Assembly (NCBI GenBank): GCA_002104945.1
Contig: MCFH01000018.1
Span: 310,001-374,000 of the forward strand
Source: Piromyces finnis
Taxonomy: Eukaryota; Neocallimastigomycota; Neocallimastigomycetes; Neocallimastigales; Neocallimastigaceae
DNA: 64,000 bases
Direction of reading: 5' to 3'
The translations under genes and the position numbers were made by a program. Shown here piece after piece: positions 27,744-38,194 of this stretch. The first letter of the stretch is position 1. Every line of letters starts with the position of its first letter. The notes under the pieces were generated by a model. That model was not told where the DNA came from, did no database searches, and was given only the letters and a program-made list of their open reading frames with translations.

Positions 27744-28598
27744 ATGACTGAAAATAAAAACAATTTTGAAAGAGCCGCTAGTATGGCTAAAGAAATAAGC
27801 CCTCTTGGCAAGAAAGATACTAAGTTCTTCAGATGGAAAATGGAACTTGAAGATATCTTAGAAGACTTAGCTCTTTCTGAAAAAGAAAAGAAGAGAATTG
27901 CTTTGCTTGCTACTACCGGTAACTCAAAGGATCTTTGTAGTGATATTTATTATGAAGATAGATCCCTATCTTATAATGAATTTATCAATAAAATATCTAA
28001 CTTATTTGAGGATGATAAAACCTCTAATAGAAACCTAAATAAGTTAGAAAAAATAAAAGTAAACAAAAGCTCTGTTAGAGAATTTAACCGTTCTTTTAAC
28101 GACCTTTTGAAAGAAATTAAAGAAAGGGACAAGCCTTCTGAAGAAAGACTTGTTTTTCTTTATACAAAAGCTTTTAATAGGAGAACTTCTATATTAAATT
28201 CTCTTATTAACAAACAACCAAAAACTTTAAAGGATGCTATGGTCATTGCTATTAAAGCAGATGAGCTTCTATCTGCTTATGAAAGTGATGATGAATATGT
28301 ACCCAATAAAAGAACTCAAAACAAAAATAATTATTATAAGAGAAAAACAGAAGTTGAAGATAAAACCTCTTATAATAATAACGAAAATAATAGTAGTACT
28401 GATAATGAAAAGACTACTAAAGAAGAAGCTAAAGAATCAGATCTGGATGCTTTGACCAAAAGCTTTGCCCAGATGAAAATTCATATCTGCCACCGTTGTA
28501 ACCAGAAAGGACATGATGCCCGCTTCTGCCCAAACGAAATGACCGATGTGAACAAAATCATAGCTACCCTCCTCAAAACCCAAAACCATTTAAATTAA
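27744..28598 (+). CDS. gag: E1 Gag
   Basis: 284 residues from the ATG at 27744. The N-terminal capsid-like helical region (about 25-170, with REFNRSFNDLLKEI) resembles Ty3-type Gag. The C-terminal half is acidic/Asn-rich, then one CCHC zinc knuckle at about residue 249 (CHRCNQKGHDARFC). The reading frame ends HLN-stop, with the last codons forming the slippery heptamer of the frameshift cassette. It makes the particle shell and binds element RNA. Confidence 0.88.
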   Translation: MTENKNNFERAASMAKEISPLGKKDTKFFRWKMELEDILEDLALSEKEKKRIALLATTGNSKDLCSDIYYEDRSLSYNEFINKISNLFEDDKTSNRNLNKLEKIKVNKSSVREFNRSFNDLLKEIKERDKPSEERLVFLYTKAFNRRTSILNSLINKQPKTLKDAMVIAIKADELLSAYESDDEYVPNKRTQNKNNYYKRKTEVEDKTSYNNNENNSSTDNEKTTKEEAKESDLDALTKSFAQMKIHICHRCNQKGHDARFCPNEMTDVNKIIATLLKTQNHLN

Positions 28599-28624
28599 AT
28601 GGGGGAAGTTCTCAATCTTCCCCT
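28589..28624 (+). promoter_or_regulatory. E1 -1 frameshift cassette (slippery site, stop, hairpin)
   Basis: In the gag frame the sequence reads CA[T TTA AAT] TAA. The heptamer at 28589-28595 is of the XXXYYYZ type and is followed directly by the stop. A spacer of six nt leads to a hairpin with stem GGGGAAG (28602-28608) and CTTCCCC (28617-28623), extendable by a G-T pair, with loop TTCTCAAT. The pol frame is -1 relative to gag and open across the junction. Equivalent cassettes are in E2 and E4. Confidence 0.8.
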
Positions 28625-30586
28625 TCTAACTCCAAAATTGATAATAACCAAACCCACAACATCAACAACATTAATGAGCAAATCTATGTTGATGATACAC
28701 GTGATTTCCATAAAACAAAAAAATTTCCAAATTCTAAAGAAAAATTCTCTAACCCTTTGGTGGATGATCCAATCAATGAAGATGATAAGGATTACGTTAC
28801 ACGTGATCACGTGACAAATACAGTCGATGATAAGGACATCGAAAACCTTATTTATGCATTCAAGAGAAAAAGTTCTGAAGAAAGTGATGAAAGTGATGAT
28901 GAGGATCACGTGACTCAGTCGAAGAAAAAGAAACTTCGAGAAAATCCATTACCAATACATACAAAGGCCACTCAGATGAAAGAACAGCAAGAAATTCGTA
29001 ATGAGAAAAATTCAAATTTTCATACCACTACTTCCCGCCTAGACATCTTAGACCCCTCGGTAATTGCAGGCAAGAATATTTCCTCTGCTAAGATGAAAAA
29101 TAAAGAAACCAGAAATAAAAGAAGAATTGGTCCAGATATACCAAGTAAACAGGACGAATTAGAAGAAGTTATAGATAGCAAAAAGTCTCCCAAAAGCAAC
29201 TATTATGACTTCCTACGTTCTATTGTCATGTTGGGCAAAAATAAAGAATATAATATTTTTGATGCCCTTAATAATACAAATGCTGGTATCTCTTTTGCAC
29301 AATTGCTTGCAGTCAGTCCTATCATCAGAAGACTTTGTGCCAAAGGTTTAAAGCTTGATCCAAATGATGTTCGGAAAATAAACGCCATTCAAAATATGGA
29401 TCTTAATGATGATGATATTAATTCATTTATTAATATCATTAATGAAAATTATAATAATAAAAATAATGAAAACAATGATGATGCTGATAATGACAATGAT
29501 GATGATATTATCAATATAGCAGATAACGAAATTAATGTCATTAATAAAATCAACATTGCTTCTGTCATTGGCTCAATTGATAATAACATTGTCCGAGTTT
29601 TAGTAGATACTGGTTCTGATGTTAATGTTATTACTAAATCCTTCTTTAATTTAATATCAGCAAATCATAATATTACACATTTTAAGAGAACTTTCTTTAA
29701 ATTAGCTAGCAAACAAGTTATTTCAACAAATCAAGCTGTTAATTTAACTCTTAAATTTGGTGATTTAAAAATCTATGCATTATTCTGGATTCTAGAAGAT
29801 GAAGATTCATGTTATGATATTATATTAGGTCGTCAATCTCAAAAGAATCACCGATTATACATTGATCCTGATGATGACTCTCTTTACATGAAAACTAATT
29901 CATCTCCTATTATGGTTGCTCGTCCCTCAAATTTTAAACAAAATAAAAATAATCTTTCAAATATTTCAATGATTCATTGTTTCAATCCATCAAATATTAA
30001 TGAATCTCAATTTAATTCATTTAATAATAATATCAAAATTCAAAATTTTAATTCGACTTTTAACAATAAAAACAAACTTTTTTATTCAATTAAATTTCGA
30101 CATTTATTCAAATTTAAAAATAAATATTTTTATCCAAAATATCACATTTTTCATTCAAATTTCAGCAAATTTCCAAAAAGAATTAAAAACGATTCACTTA
30201 TTAAATTTTCAATTAATAAGTCAAATCTTGTCGGCCGTGATGAAGCAGAAAAAACGCCAATTATTCACGAAAAATGCCACAAAATCAAGATATATAAAAA
30301 TAAAAGTAAAATTCTAAAATATAATCATTTGAATATTAATATTAACAGGAAATTAAAATCAAGAAAAAAGCGAAATAAACAAAATGATATAATCAAAAAT
30401 TCATCAAATAATTCGTTTAAGAATATATATTTCAGTATAATAAAAAGTGTAAAAGAAAGTATTTCAAATTCAATTATTTTCAATCTAAAAGATTATATCA
30501 AATCAGTAACTTCAATTTTAAAACGACATTATTTCGACATATTAAAATCAAAATTTCATCTATTTTCAAAGTTTAAAGAAAGATAA
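28595..30586 (+). CDS. E1 Pol remnant: protease plus basic low-complexity tail
   Basis: Open in the -1 frame from inside gag (next codon after slippage at 28595) to 30586, 663 codons. A lysine/acidic linker leads to a retropepsin domain with the canonical VDTGSDVN active site (Asp at 29606) and the flap/C-terminal motif DIILGRQS. After the protease about 220 residues are Lys/Asn/Phe-rich with no RT (no Y/FxDD), no RNase H and no integrase zinc or DDE signature. There are no obvious remnants or frameshifts of RT in other frames. The replacement looks old and stable, not like a recent internal deletion. It may still function as Gag-Pro in trans. Confidence 0.8.
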   Translation, partial: LNGGSSQSSPSNSKIDNNQTHNINNINEQIYVDDTRDFHKTKKFPNSKEKFSNPLVDDPINEDDKDYVTRDHVTNTVDDKDIENLIYAFKRKSSEESDESDDEDHVTQSKKKKLRENPLPIHTKATQMKEQQEIRNEKNSNFHTTTSRLDILDPSVIAGKNISSAKMKNKETRNKRRIGPDIPSKQDELEEVIDSKKSPKSNYYDFLRSIVMLGKNKEYNIFDALNNTNAGISFAQLLAVSPIIRRLCAKGLKLDPNDVRKINAIQNMDLNDDDINSFINIINENYNNKNNENNDDADNDNDDDIINIADNEINVINKINIASVIGSIDNNIVRVLVDTGSDVNVITKSFFNLISANHNITHFKRTFFKLASKQVISTNQAVNLTLKFGDLKIYALFWILEDEDSCYDIILGRQSQKNHRLYIDPDDDSLYMKTNSSPIMVARPSNFKQNKNNLSNISMIHCFNPSNINESQFNSFNNNIKIQNFNSTFNNKNKLFYSIKFRHLFKFKNKYFYPKYHIFHSNFSKFPKRIKNDSLIKFSINKSNLVGRDEAEKTPIIHEKCHKIKIYKNKSKILKYNHLNININRKLKSRKKRNKQNDIIKNSSNNSFKNIYFSIIKSVKESISNSIIFNLKDYIKSVTSILKRHYFDILKSKFHLFSKFKER

Positions 30587-30911
30587 AACCACATTAAACA
30601 TTTATATACAAATAATACGACAATTACATTACAAAAATATATAAAAACACAAAAATATTTACACTACGACATTTAACAAAATTTCACTTCATTTTTTTTA
30701 TTTCTCTTTGAAAAAAAAATTTTATTAATAAAAATTTTCAAATTTTTCATCATTTTTTTTATAAACCTTATTTTATATTATTTTTATCATATATATATAT
30801 ATATAGAAAAAAAAATTTAAATTTTTAAATATTTAGTATAAAAATATCAAAAACTTATATATTTATTATTATTTATGAATATTTTTATCAGCTACCACTA
30901 AGTCGTATCTT
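30587..30911 (+). other. E1 3' untranslated region
   Basis: 325 bp of AT-rich sequence between the pol stop and the polypurine tract. No coding signal. Confidence 0.6.
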
Positions 30912-30925
30912 AGGGGAGGAAATCT
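30912..30925 (+). promoter_or_regulatory. E1 polypurine tract
   Basis: AGGGGAGGAAATCT directly abuts the 3' LTR. It is the expected plus-strand primer and is positioned as in E2 and E4. Confidence 0.75.
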
Positions 30926-31547
30926 TGATAAATAATAATTATAAATATATTATAAATTTGATATTAGTAGAAAATTTTATTATAAAATAATTATTAAATA
31001 ATTTTATATAGTTTATTATAAAAATATAATTTACATAAAATCAAATATTTTATAAATTTATATATTTGATTGGGTTAAATTATAAAAATAATTTTTAATA
31101 TAAAGAATAATAATATTTTTTAGTAGAAAATAAGAAGACTTAGATTACTAATAATAAGTTAAATTTTAATAATAGTTAATATAATTAATTAGTGAATACA
31201 TAATAATATTTAAAAGACAAAAAATAAGTTTTTATATAATAAAAATTATTGTTAAAAAGAGCGTAAGAACAATAAATAAAAGAAAATATAAAAACGAAAT
31301 TAAACTTGTCTAATTTGTAATTATTGTGTTAATAATAAATAATATTTTATAGAATAAATCTGGTGTTATTATTCTATATAAATATTATTAAAATAATAAA
31401 ACTATTAAAATTATAAAATAACTTAAAATAAATTAATAAAACTAGTAGATATTGTTAAAGCTCGTACAATAGCTGTCGAGATAAAACAATATAAGATAAC
31501 AGAAGAAGTAGTTAAAAAGTTGTAATATAACTACCAATCCGTTATCA
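30926..31547 (+). repeat. E1 3' LTR
   Basis: 622 nt, TGATAA...TTATCA. It differs from the 5' LTR by a 3-nt insertion (aagaagac versus aagac), followed by TTTC. Confidence 0.93.
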
Positions 31548-31551
31548 TTTC

Positions 31552-32175
31552 TGGTACACCACATTCAGAAAAATGCAATAAATCCATATATTTGGTAAAT
31601 GAAATAACCCTTATAATATATATGGATTTAAATATTTTTATTTAATAAATTTATATAACGATAGTAATAATAAGAATGGTAAATTAAATTAATAACTTAT
31701 AAATAATTTATTAAAGTAAAATAAACTTTTTATAATTTAATATAAGGATGATAAAAATATAATTATATAAGGAAGAGGAAGACGCGTATATATATAAAAA
31801 AAAGAAAAGAAGAGTTTTTAGTTTTTAGTTAGTTTTAGTTAGTTTATATTAGTTATATTATAAATAAAATAAAGATAAGGTGATAATAATAGAAGAATAA
31901 ATAATATTATTGTTAGATTTAGTGAAGGAATTAATAATAATATTAGTTTATTTTCTAAGATTATACCTATTTTTAAAACAAATGATAATATAAAATAATA
32001 ATAAATAATACTTATAAATAATAAAGCTTGTAATAAAAATAATAAAATAATAAACAAAATAATAAAATAATATATAATCAAAAAATATTCATCTAGAATA
32101 TAAATTTGTTATTTATAACTGTTGTAGTGTCCCAAACAATAAAGAAAAAGGTACTTATAATAAAATTCTGTACCA
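31552..32175 (+). repeat. E2 5' LTR
   Basis: 624 nt, TGGTAC...GTACCA. It contains a TATATATATAAA box near 31790, a likely promoter. Confidence 0.93.
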
Positions 32176-32181
32176 AGTTTT

Positions 32182-32197
32182 TGGTGGAGAATCCGGG
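32182..32197 (+). promoter_or_regulatory. E2 primer-binding site
   Basis: TGGTGGAGAATCCGGG starts 6 nt after the LTR. It would pair with a tRNA 3' end whose acceptor strand reads ATTCTCC plus A and CCA. Confidence 0.7.
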
Positions 32198-32256
32198 CGT
32201 ACAACAAGCAAATTTATGAAAATAGATGAGTAATAGATAGAGATTATACAAAAAAA

Positions 32257-32296
<40 letters not shown>

Positions 32297-32401
32297 TTTA
32301 TAATAATAATAATAATAATAATAATAAATTAATATATATAATAATAATAATAATAAATTAATATATATAATAATAATAATAATAAATTATATATAACTAT
32401 T

Positions 32402-32775
32402 TGTAACGAAATATTATAATAATAAACACACACACTCTAATGTATCAAATATATGTATTTTTTTTTTAATAATGTTTATTTATTAAATTTATTATTATAA
32501 TACGACTAACTCGCTAGGTCAGTGTATTATCAAACTAAAGACGAAACAAAAAAAAACTAATTTTTATTAATTATTAATAAAAACACTAAAGAACTATTTT
32601 ATCTTTCTTATTCTCTCTTTTATACATGAAAATTATTTTTTTTTTTTTTAATACAATTTGATAAGTGAATTAATTACTTAATGATTGGTTATAAAAATAT
32701 AATTATGAAATTTTCATTAATCTAACCTTAATGATTTTCTAGTCTAACCCTTATCATTAGATATACCTCATTACA
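32402..32775 (-). repeat. E3 3' LTR
   Basis: 374 nt, apparently identical to 37503-37876. Confidence 0.95.
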
Positions 32776-32790
32776 AGCTCCTCCTCTAAA
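32776..32790 (-). promoter_or_regulatory. E3 polypurine tract
   Basis: On the minus strand TTTAGAGGAGGAGCT directly precedes the 3' LTR. Confidence 0.75.
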
Positions 32791-32820
32791 TTCGGATTCC
32801 AGACGAATTTATAAGCTAAT

Positions 32821-32821
<1 letters not shown>

Positions 32822-32865
<44 letters not shown>

Positions 32866-33204
32866 AGGCAGTTGACTTCATATGAGAATTAAAAGGTGTG
32901 GTACAATGGTCGAGTAGTTGGCAATGAACTAGAAGGTTGTGGGTTCGAAGTCGGGGTTGGTAGAGTAACTTTGATGTAAGGCGGGTTGGCGCCAAGACTA
33001 AAGTATGTCCAACAAGTACTAGAGGTTTCATAGGCAAGGTTCCAATATGGCCGTTTGATAGTACTTGTTCTTGGTACGCTTGTAAGTCCAGTAAATCCCT
33101 ATGGGAGCTTCGCCAAAACGGTATCGGTTAAGTTTATTCTAAAAATTAATATTCCCTCATTTGTGTCTAAAAATTAATGAAAATTAGTTAATTTTATTAT
33201 TATT

Positions 33205-33236
<32 letters not shown>
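32822..33236 (+). repeat. tRNA-like insert between E3 pol and 3' LTR (possible SINE)
   Basis: A less AT-rich block bounded by T-tracts (about 32823-32861 and 33208-33236). It contains an A-box-like TGGTCGAGTAGTTGG (32907-32921) and a B-box-like GGTTCGAAGTC (32942-32952), about the spacing of a tRNA gene, then about 200 bp of unrelated sequence. It could be a tRNA-derived SINE on the plus strand. No target duplication is clear, and it could instead be part of the E3 3' untranslated region. Confidence 0.35.
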
Positions 33237-33238
<2 letters not shown>

Positions 33239-36200
33239 GGGTCTTGTTGAATTCTCTTAGCTTTGCTGGACAGTTCAGATTTTCTTCGGGTTCCCATGAG
33301 GCTTCTGAAATAGGATATCCTTTCCATTTGATCAAGTACTGAGTTTTGTTATAGCGTCTTCTTTTGTCCAGAATTTCTTCTACTTCGTATTCCTCCTCTT
33401 CGTTTATAATGACAGGTGGTGGAGGTTGAACTTTTCGGTTTGTACTTTTCCCTTCGAAGTAAGGCTCGAGAGATGATTTATGGAATACCGGATCAATCTT
33501 CATGTTACCAGGGAGTTTCAATTTGAATGAGACTTCTGATATTTGTTGTTCAATTTCATAGGGACCGAGTTTCCGAGGGGTGAATTTTTTATTTCCCTTA
33601 ACTAAATTATTATTGATTAACCATACCTTTTCTCCTGGTTTGAATGACGGGCCTGGTTGTCTATGTCTATTGGCGAAATGTTCTTGTTTCTTTTGGGCTT
33701 CCGAAAGGTTTTTCTTGAGGGTGCTGATAATTTCTTTTAATTCTTTTGTGTATTCTTCAGCTCTTGGAACTTCACTTGTTGTTGGAATTGTTGGATTAAA
33801 ATTAGGATGGAAACCATAGTTCAAGAAGAAGGGTGTTTGTTTTGCAGATTCTTGAACTGAATTATTGTAACTAAATTCAGCTAGGCTTAAGTATTCGATC
33901 CAGTTAGTGCCTTTGTAATTTGAGAAGCAGCGTAGATATTGTTCTACAACGGAGTTCACTCTCTCCGTCTGGCCATTGGATTGGTGGTGATAAGCAGAAG
34001 AGTATTTCAAATCAATCTTGAGGGTAGCAAAGAATTTCTTCCAAAACTTTGAAGTGAACTGAGAACCTTGGTCGAGAACAATGTCGGAGGGGCATCCATG
34101 AAGTTTGAAGACGTTGTTAATGAAAGCTTCGGCAGCACGTTCAGCAGTGGGAACTTTTTCAAGAGGGATAAAGTGAGCCATTTTTGTCAATCGATCAATG
34201 ACAACGAAGATACAGGTAAATCCACGAGAAGAGGGGAGGTCAGTGATAAAATCCATAGCAATGGAAGACCAGGGACGTTCACCTAAAGGAAGAGTGGATA
34301 ATAACCCGTAAGGTTTATGTCTAGAGGATTTCGAACGACAGCAGACCTCACAAGAACGGACATAGTCCTTAACATCCTGATACATTTTGGGCCACCAGTA
34401 GTTACGGGAAATCAAGGATAAAGTTTTTGAAATACCAAAATGGCCGGCAGCAGGGGAGTCATGACAAGAAGACAGAATTTCAACTCGGCAATCATTAGGA
34501 ACATAGATTTTATCTTGGAAAAGGAGGACGTTGTTACTAAGTTTGTAGTCAGAAGAACAATTATCATTGAGAAGTTGATTAGAAGTCTCAATGAAGAATT
34601 TGTCAAGTTTACAAGAGAGAGCAATTTTTTCAAGAAGAGAAGAAGGAGTGGATGAAGCAAAGCAGGAGCTGAAATTTTCGGGACGAAAGACAGAGTTATT
34701 AGAATCGGAATTGCAAGAGTGATCAAGATAGTCAGGTCTTCTTGACAAGGCATCGGTTTTCCCGTTCGAGGAGCCAGGGCGATATTCAATGACAAAATCG
34801 AATTCAGCAAGGAAAAGGGACCATCTAATTAATCTCTGAGTCATCTTCTCCGGTTTCTTCTGAAAAAGGAGGTTTCTGTGGTCTGATATAATTTTGAAAG
34901 GATGATTCGCACCTTTCAAAAAATGTCTCCACACTTCTAAGGACGCGACGATAGCCAAAAGTTCTTTATCATAGATAGGGTAGTTCTTCTCCGGGTTTGT
35001 AAGGGATCTAGAAAAGAACGCAACAGGGTGAAGAATATTGTCGGACTTGTTGACTTGAGACAATACAGCACCTATGGCGAAGTTACTTGCATCGGTTTCG
35101 ACAACGAAAGGTAGGTCAACATCAGGATATGCAAGGATAGGCTGACTAATAAAATGCTTAACCAAAGCATCAAAAGCATCTTGAGCGGTATCGTTCCAAA
35201 CGAAGGCGGTGTTCTTCTTGCAAAGTTGGTGGAGTGGGTGAGCAATCTTAGCAAAGCCAGGAATAAATCTACGATAATAGTTGGCTAAGCCTAGGAAAGA
35301 TTGTAGCTCATGGACCGATTTAGGAGTCGGCCATTCCGCAATGGCTTTCACCTTATTAGGGTCCATTCCGATACCAGAGGCAGAGATTCTATGACCAAGG
35401 AAGTCAAGACAAGGAGAGTCGAATAGACATTTTTCAAGTTTAGCGTACAGTCCGGCTTCTTCGAGTCTACGAAGGACTTCATTGACGTGTTCATGATGTT
35501 CGGCTATATTATCAGAAAAAATGATAATATCGTCAATATACGAAAAGACGAATTTACCGATAATGCCTTCAAGAACGTCGTTAATAAAATGTTGGAAGAC
35601 TGCAGGAGCGTTCTTGAGACCGAAAGGCATTACCAGATATTCGAAATGGCCAAATTGACAGGTGAAGGCGGTCTTATATTCATCGCCTTCTTTGATTCTT
35701 ACCAAGTTATAGGCGGATCGAAGATCTAGCTTCGAGAACACCTTAGCTTTTCCTAGATGATCCAACATGTCTTGGATCAATGGGAGAGGGTACGAGTTCC
35801 TAATGGTGATTTCGTTCAAGCGGCGGTAGTCGATACACATACGAAGTTCTCCACTCTTCTTCGGGACAAACAGAACGGGAGCACCAGCTGGCGATTTGGA
35901 TTTGCGGATAAACCCCTTTTTTAAATTTTCATTAATGGTTTCTTCTAATACCTTTGATTCTTTCTCAGTAAGTCGGTAGATTGGACCATAAAACAAGTTG
36001 CTATTTGGTCTCAGGTTGATCTCACAGTCGTACGGGCGATGAGGAGGGAGTTTATCAGCGAGCCTTTCCTCGAACACTTTGGAGTGTTGAGAGTAGTGAA
36101 TTGGAATTTGGGGTGACTCAACTTCAGGTTCTTCTAAACAAGTGAATACATTGAAAGGGTATTCAGGTGTATTTCCAACTGACATTTCGTCCTTCGATTG

Positions 36201-37433
36201 GTCTTCGAGTTCAGAAGTGGTAGAGCTAGCAGATTCTTTCCTTAAGCAATTTTCCTTACAGTATTCAGAATGATAGGAAACGTCCTTACTAGCAAAATTG
36301 ATTGTCGGATTGTGAAGGGCCAGCCAATCAGAGCCAAGAATACAACAGTAAGAAGGCAATTCTACGACGTAAAATTGTAACTGGCATGAGTGATTCATGT
36401 GTTCCACAGTTATAGGCCAAGTCTGGCCGATAATCTTTTGGTGACCTCCGATACCTATAATTTGTGGGCATTTTACTTTGGTAATTATAGGGATCTCATG
36501 GGCCTTAACAAAGGCGTGGTCTATCAAACAGAATTGTGAACCACTATCTAAGAGAACTTTAGTTCCGACAGATTTGTATGGAAGAACAACATCAACATCG
36601 ATAACAGTTTGAGGTAAAGAGGAGTTATCCGAAAGTCGAGTGGATTTTTCTTGTTCATTCAAAACATGGACCCCAGCATTATTAGTATGGTTTTCCTTTT
36701 TGGTTCTAATAGGGCATTCAGATAATCGGTGACCAGGTTTACCACAATATAAGCAGAGATTCTCTTTCATTCGGCGGCTACGTTCTTCACTTGAAATGGG
36801 GCCAAAATTATTTTCCTTCTTGGGCTGAGTGGATTTACTTGTAGATCTTTCTGAGGAGCGGGATTGGAAGCTTTGTTTAGAACGGAAACTTCTATTGGAT
36901 CTTCTGTTTATTTCCTCTTGGTGGCATGCCAATCTACTTCCTATACGACTGGCTATTGTTTGTAAGTTTATCAAGGTAGAAGGGCCAGGAAACATCTGAA
37001 GGATATGGGTGGCGATTCTATCGTCCAACCCATCAACAAAAGCATCCATCTTGGCTTGTTCATTCCAAGTGGATTCATCAGCATAGTAGTTAAATTCCTT
37101 GATATACTCTTGAGTATTGGATAGGCCATGTTGTTTGATCTTCTTGAGCTTTTGGTTGGCAGTATAGACCATATCCTGAAAACCAAAAGCAGCCTTCAGC
37201 TTTCCAACAAAGGCGCCATAATCCTGTAAGCAAGGATCATGGTTGTTAATCAAGGTAGCAGCCCAATTCATTGCATCCCCGTAGAGGCGACTAACGACGT
37301 AGAAGACCTTTTCTCCATCGTCCCTTCCTATTTCAGGATGGATCATAAAGATCATGTCCATTTTGGCTAAGAATCCCTTCAGGTAGCGACGGTTGCCATC
37401 AAAACCGTTCTTCAAATCAGCAGAGTTATCCAT
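33234..37433 (-). CDS. E3 Gag-Pol polyprotein with chromodomain
   Basis: One frame of 1,399 codons from the ATG at 37433 to 33234. In order: capsid-like region; CCHC knuckle [14 protein letters not shown] near residue 230; retropepsin LLDSGSQF near 295; reverse transcriptase with YIDDIIIFS near 632; RNase [13 protein letters not shown] near 778; integrase zinc region (HFGISKT...CEVCC) near 1000-1045; catalytic core with [16 protein letters not shown] and NGQTERVNS; and a C-terminal chromodomain ([10 protein letters not shown]...YLIKWKGY...SWEPEENL, about 1350-1395). All catalytic residues are present. Chromodomains of such integrases generally steer integration to methylated histone H3. Codon use is far less AT-biased than in the host genes. 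Confidence 0.95.
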
Positions 37434-37491
37434 AAAAAAAATTAGAAGTAAGCAAATAAACGAGGCACTGAGGTAGCGATCTTTTTCTTAG

Positions 37492-37502
37492 AGTGTTTTT
37501 AT
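37492..37502 (-). promoter_or_regulatory. E3 self-priming site
   Basis: On the minus strand ATAAAAACACT lies immediately after the 5' LTR. It is the exact complement of AGTGTTTTTAT at 37688-37678 within that LTR, where the transcript probably starts (a TATAAAA box lies at 37725-37719, about 30 nt upstream). This is the arrangement known from Tf1, where the first 11 nt of the mRNA prime reverse transcription. No tRNA-type TGG is found here. Confidence 0.7.
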
Positions 37503-37876
37503 TGTAACGAAATATTATAATAATAAACACACACACTCTAATGTATCAAATATATGTATTTTTTTTTTAATAATGTTTATTTATTAAATTTATTATTATA
37601 ATACGACTAACTCGCTAGGTCAGTGTATTATCAAACTAAAGACGAAACAAAAAAAAACTAATTTTTATTAATTATTAATAAAAACACTAAAGAACTATTT
37701 TATCTTTCTTATTCTCTCTTTTATACATGAAAATTATTTTTTTTTTTTTTAATACAATTTGATAAGTGAATTAATTACTTAATGATTGGTTATAAAAATA
37801 TAATTATGAAATTTTCATTAATCTAACCTTAATGATTTTCTAGTCTAACCCTTATCATTAGATATACCTCATTACA
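37503..37876 (-). repeat. E3 5' LTR
   Basis: 374 nt. The TATA box is at 37725-37719 and the predicted transcript start at about 37688, giving U3 of about 188 nt. Confidence 0.93.
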
Positions 37877-37881
37877 CTATT

Positions 37882-38194
37882 AAATTATATTATTTTAATT
37901 ATTTAATTTGAAGAATACACATATTTCCACCAACCGCTTTGGGTAGATCGCGGCTGTTGAATGAAAAACTTCTTAGCTAAAGGCCTTCTACACCAAAGTC
38001 GATAATATAAGTAGTTCTAAGAATTAAATTTATTAAAATAAAATAGTTTATATTTATATATAAAAAATAACATAAATTTATAATTAATACGCGTGTTAAT
38101 AATAATAAAATATAAAAATATATACAATTAGAAATCACGCGATATAATAAACAGACAAACAATAATAAGAGTAATATTAGTTCATCTTTGAGAA
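37882..38194 (+). other. E2 leader, distal part
   Basis: The remainder of the E2 untranslated leader between the E3 insertion and gag. It would be continuous with 32198-32401 before E3 inserted. Confidence 0.7.

Larger units (their letters stand above)
27025..31547 (+). mobile_element. LTR retrotransposon E1, Gag-protease only, next to tRNA-Thr
   Basis: A 4.5-kb element with LTRs at 27025-27643 and 30926-31547 ending in the inverted pair TGATAA/TTATCA. It is flanked by TTTC on both sides (27021-27024 and 31548-31551), a 4-bp target duplication. It has a PBS, a gag, a frameshift cassette, a protease and a polypurine tract, but no reverse transcriptase, RNase H or integrase. The LTRs differ by a 3-nt indel, so insertion is fairly recent. 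It is the unit closest to the tRNA and probably the youngest of the stack. A solo LTR of the same family lies at 53016-53636. It is probably non-autonomous and mobilised by related Ty3 elements. Confidence 0.9.
32402..37876 (-). mobile_element. Chromodomain Ty3 retrotransposon E3, complete, nested in E2
   Basis: A 5,475-bp element on the minus strand with two 374-nt LTRs (32402-32775 and 37503-37876; TG..CA ends), in which I saw no difference. It has a 5-bp TSD CTATT at 32397-32401 and 37877-37881. There is one intact Gag-Pol frame. A self-priming type PBS adjoins the 5' (right) LTR, and a PPT adjoins the 3' (left) LTR. The TSD length, priming mode, single ORF and chromodomain all set it apart from E1/E2/E4 and suggest the Tf1/sushi-like chromovirus group. 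The intact frame and matching LTRs point to very recent insertion. Confidence 0.95.

Noticed and set aside
32816-33037. Minus-strand 73-codon frame in the E3 3' region
   Set aside because: Lies in the tRNA-like insert and a T-tract (poly-Lys when read); there is no protein signature.
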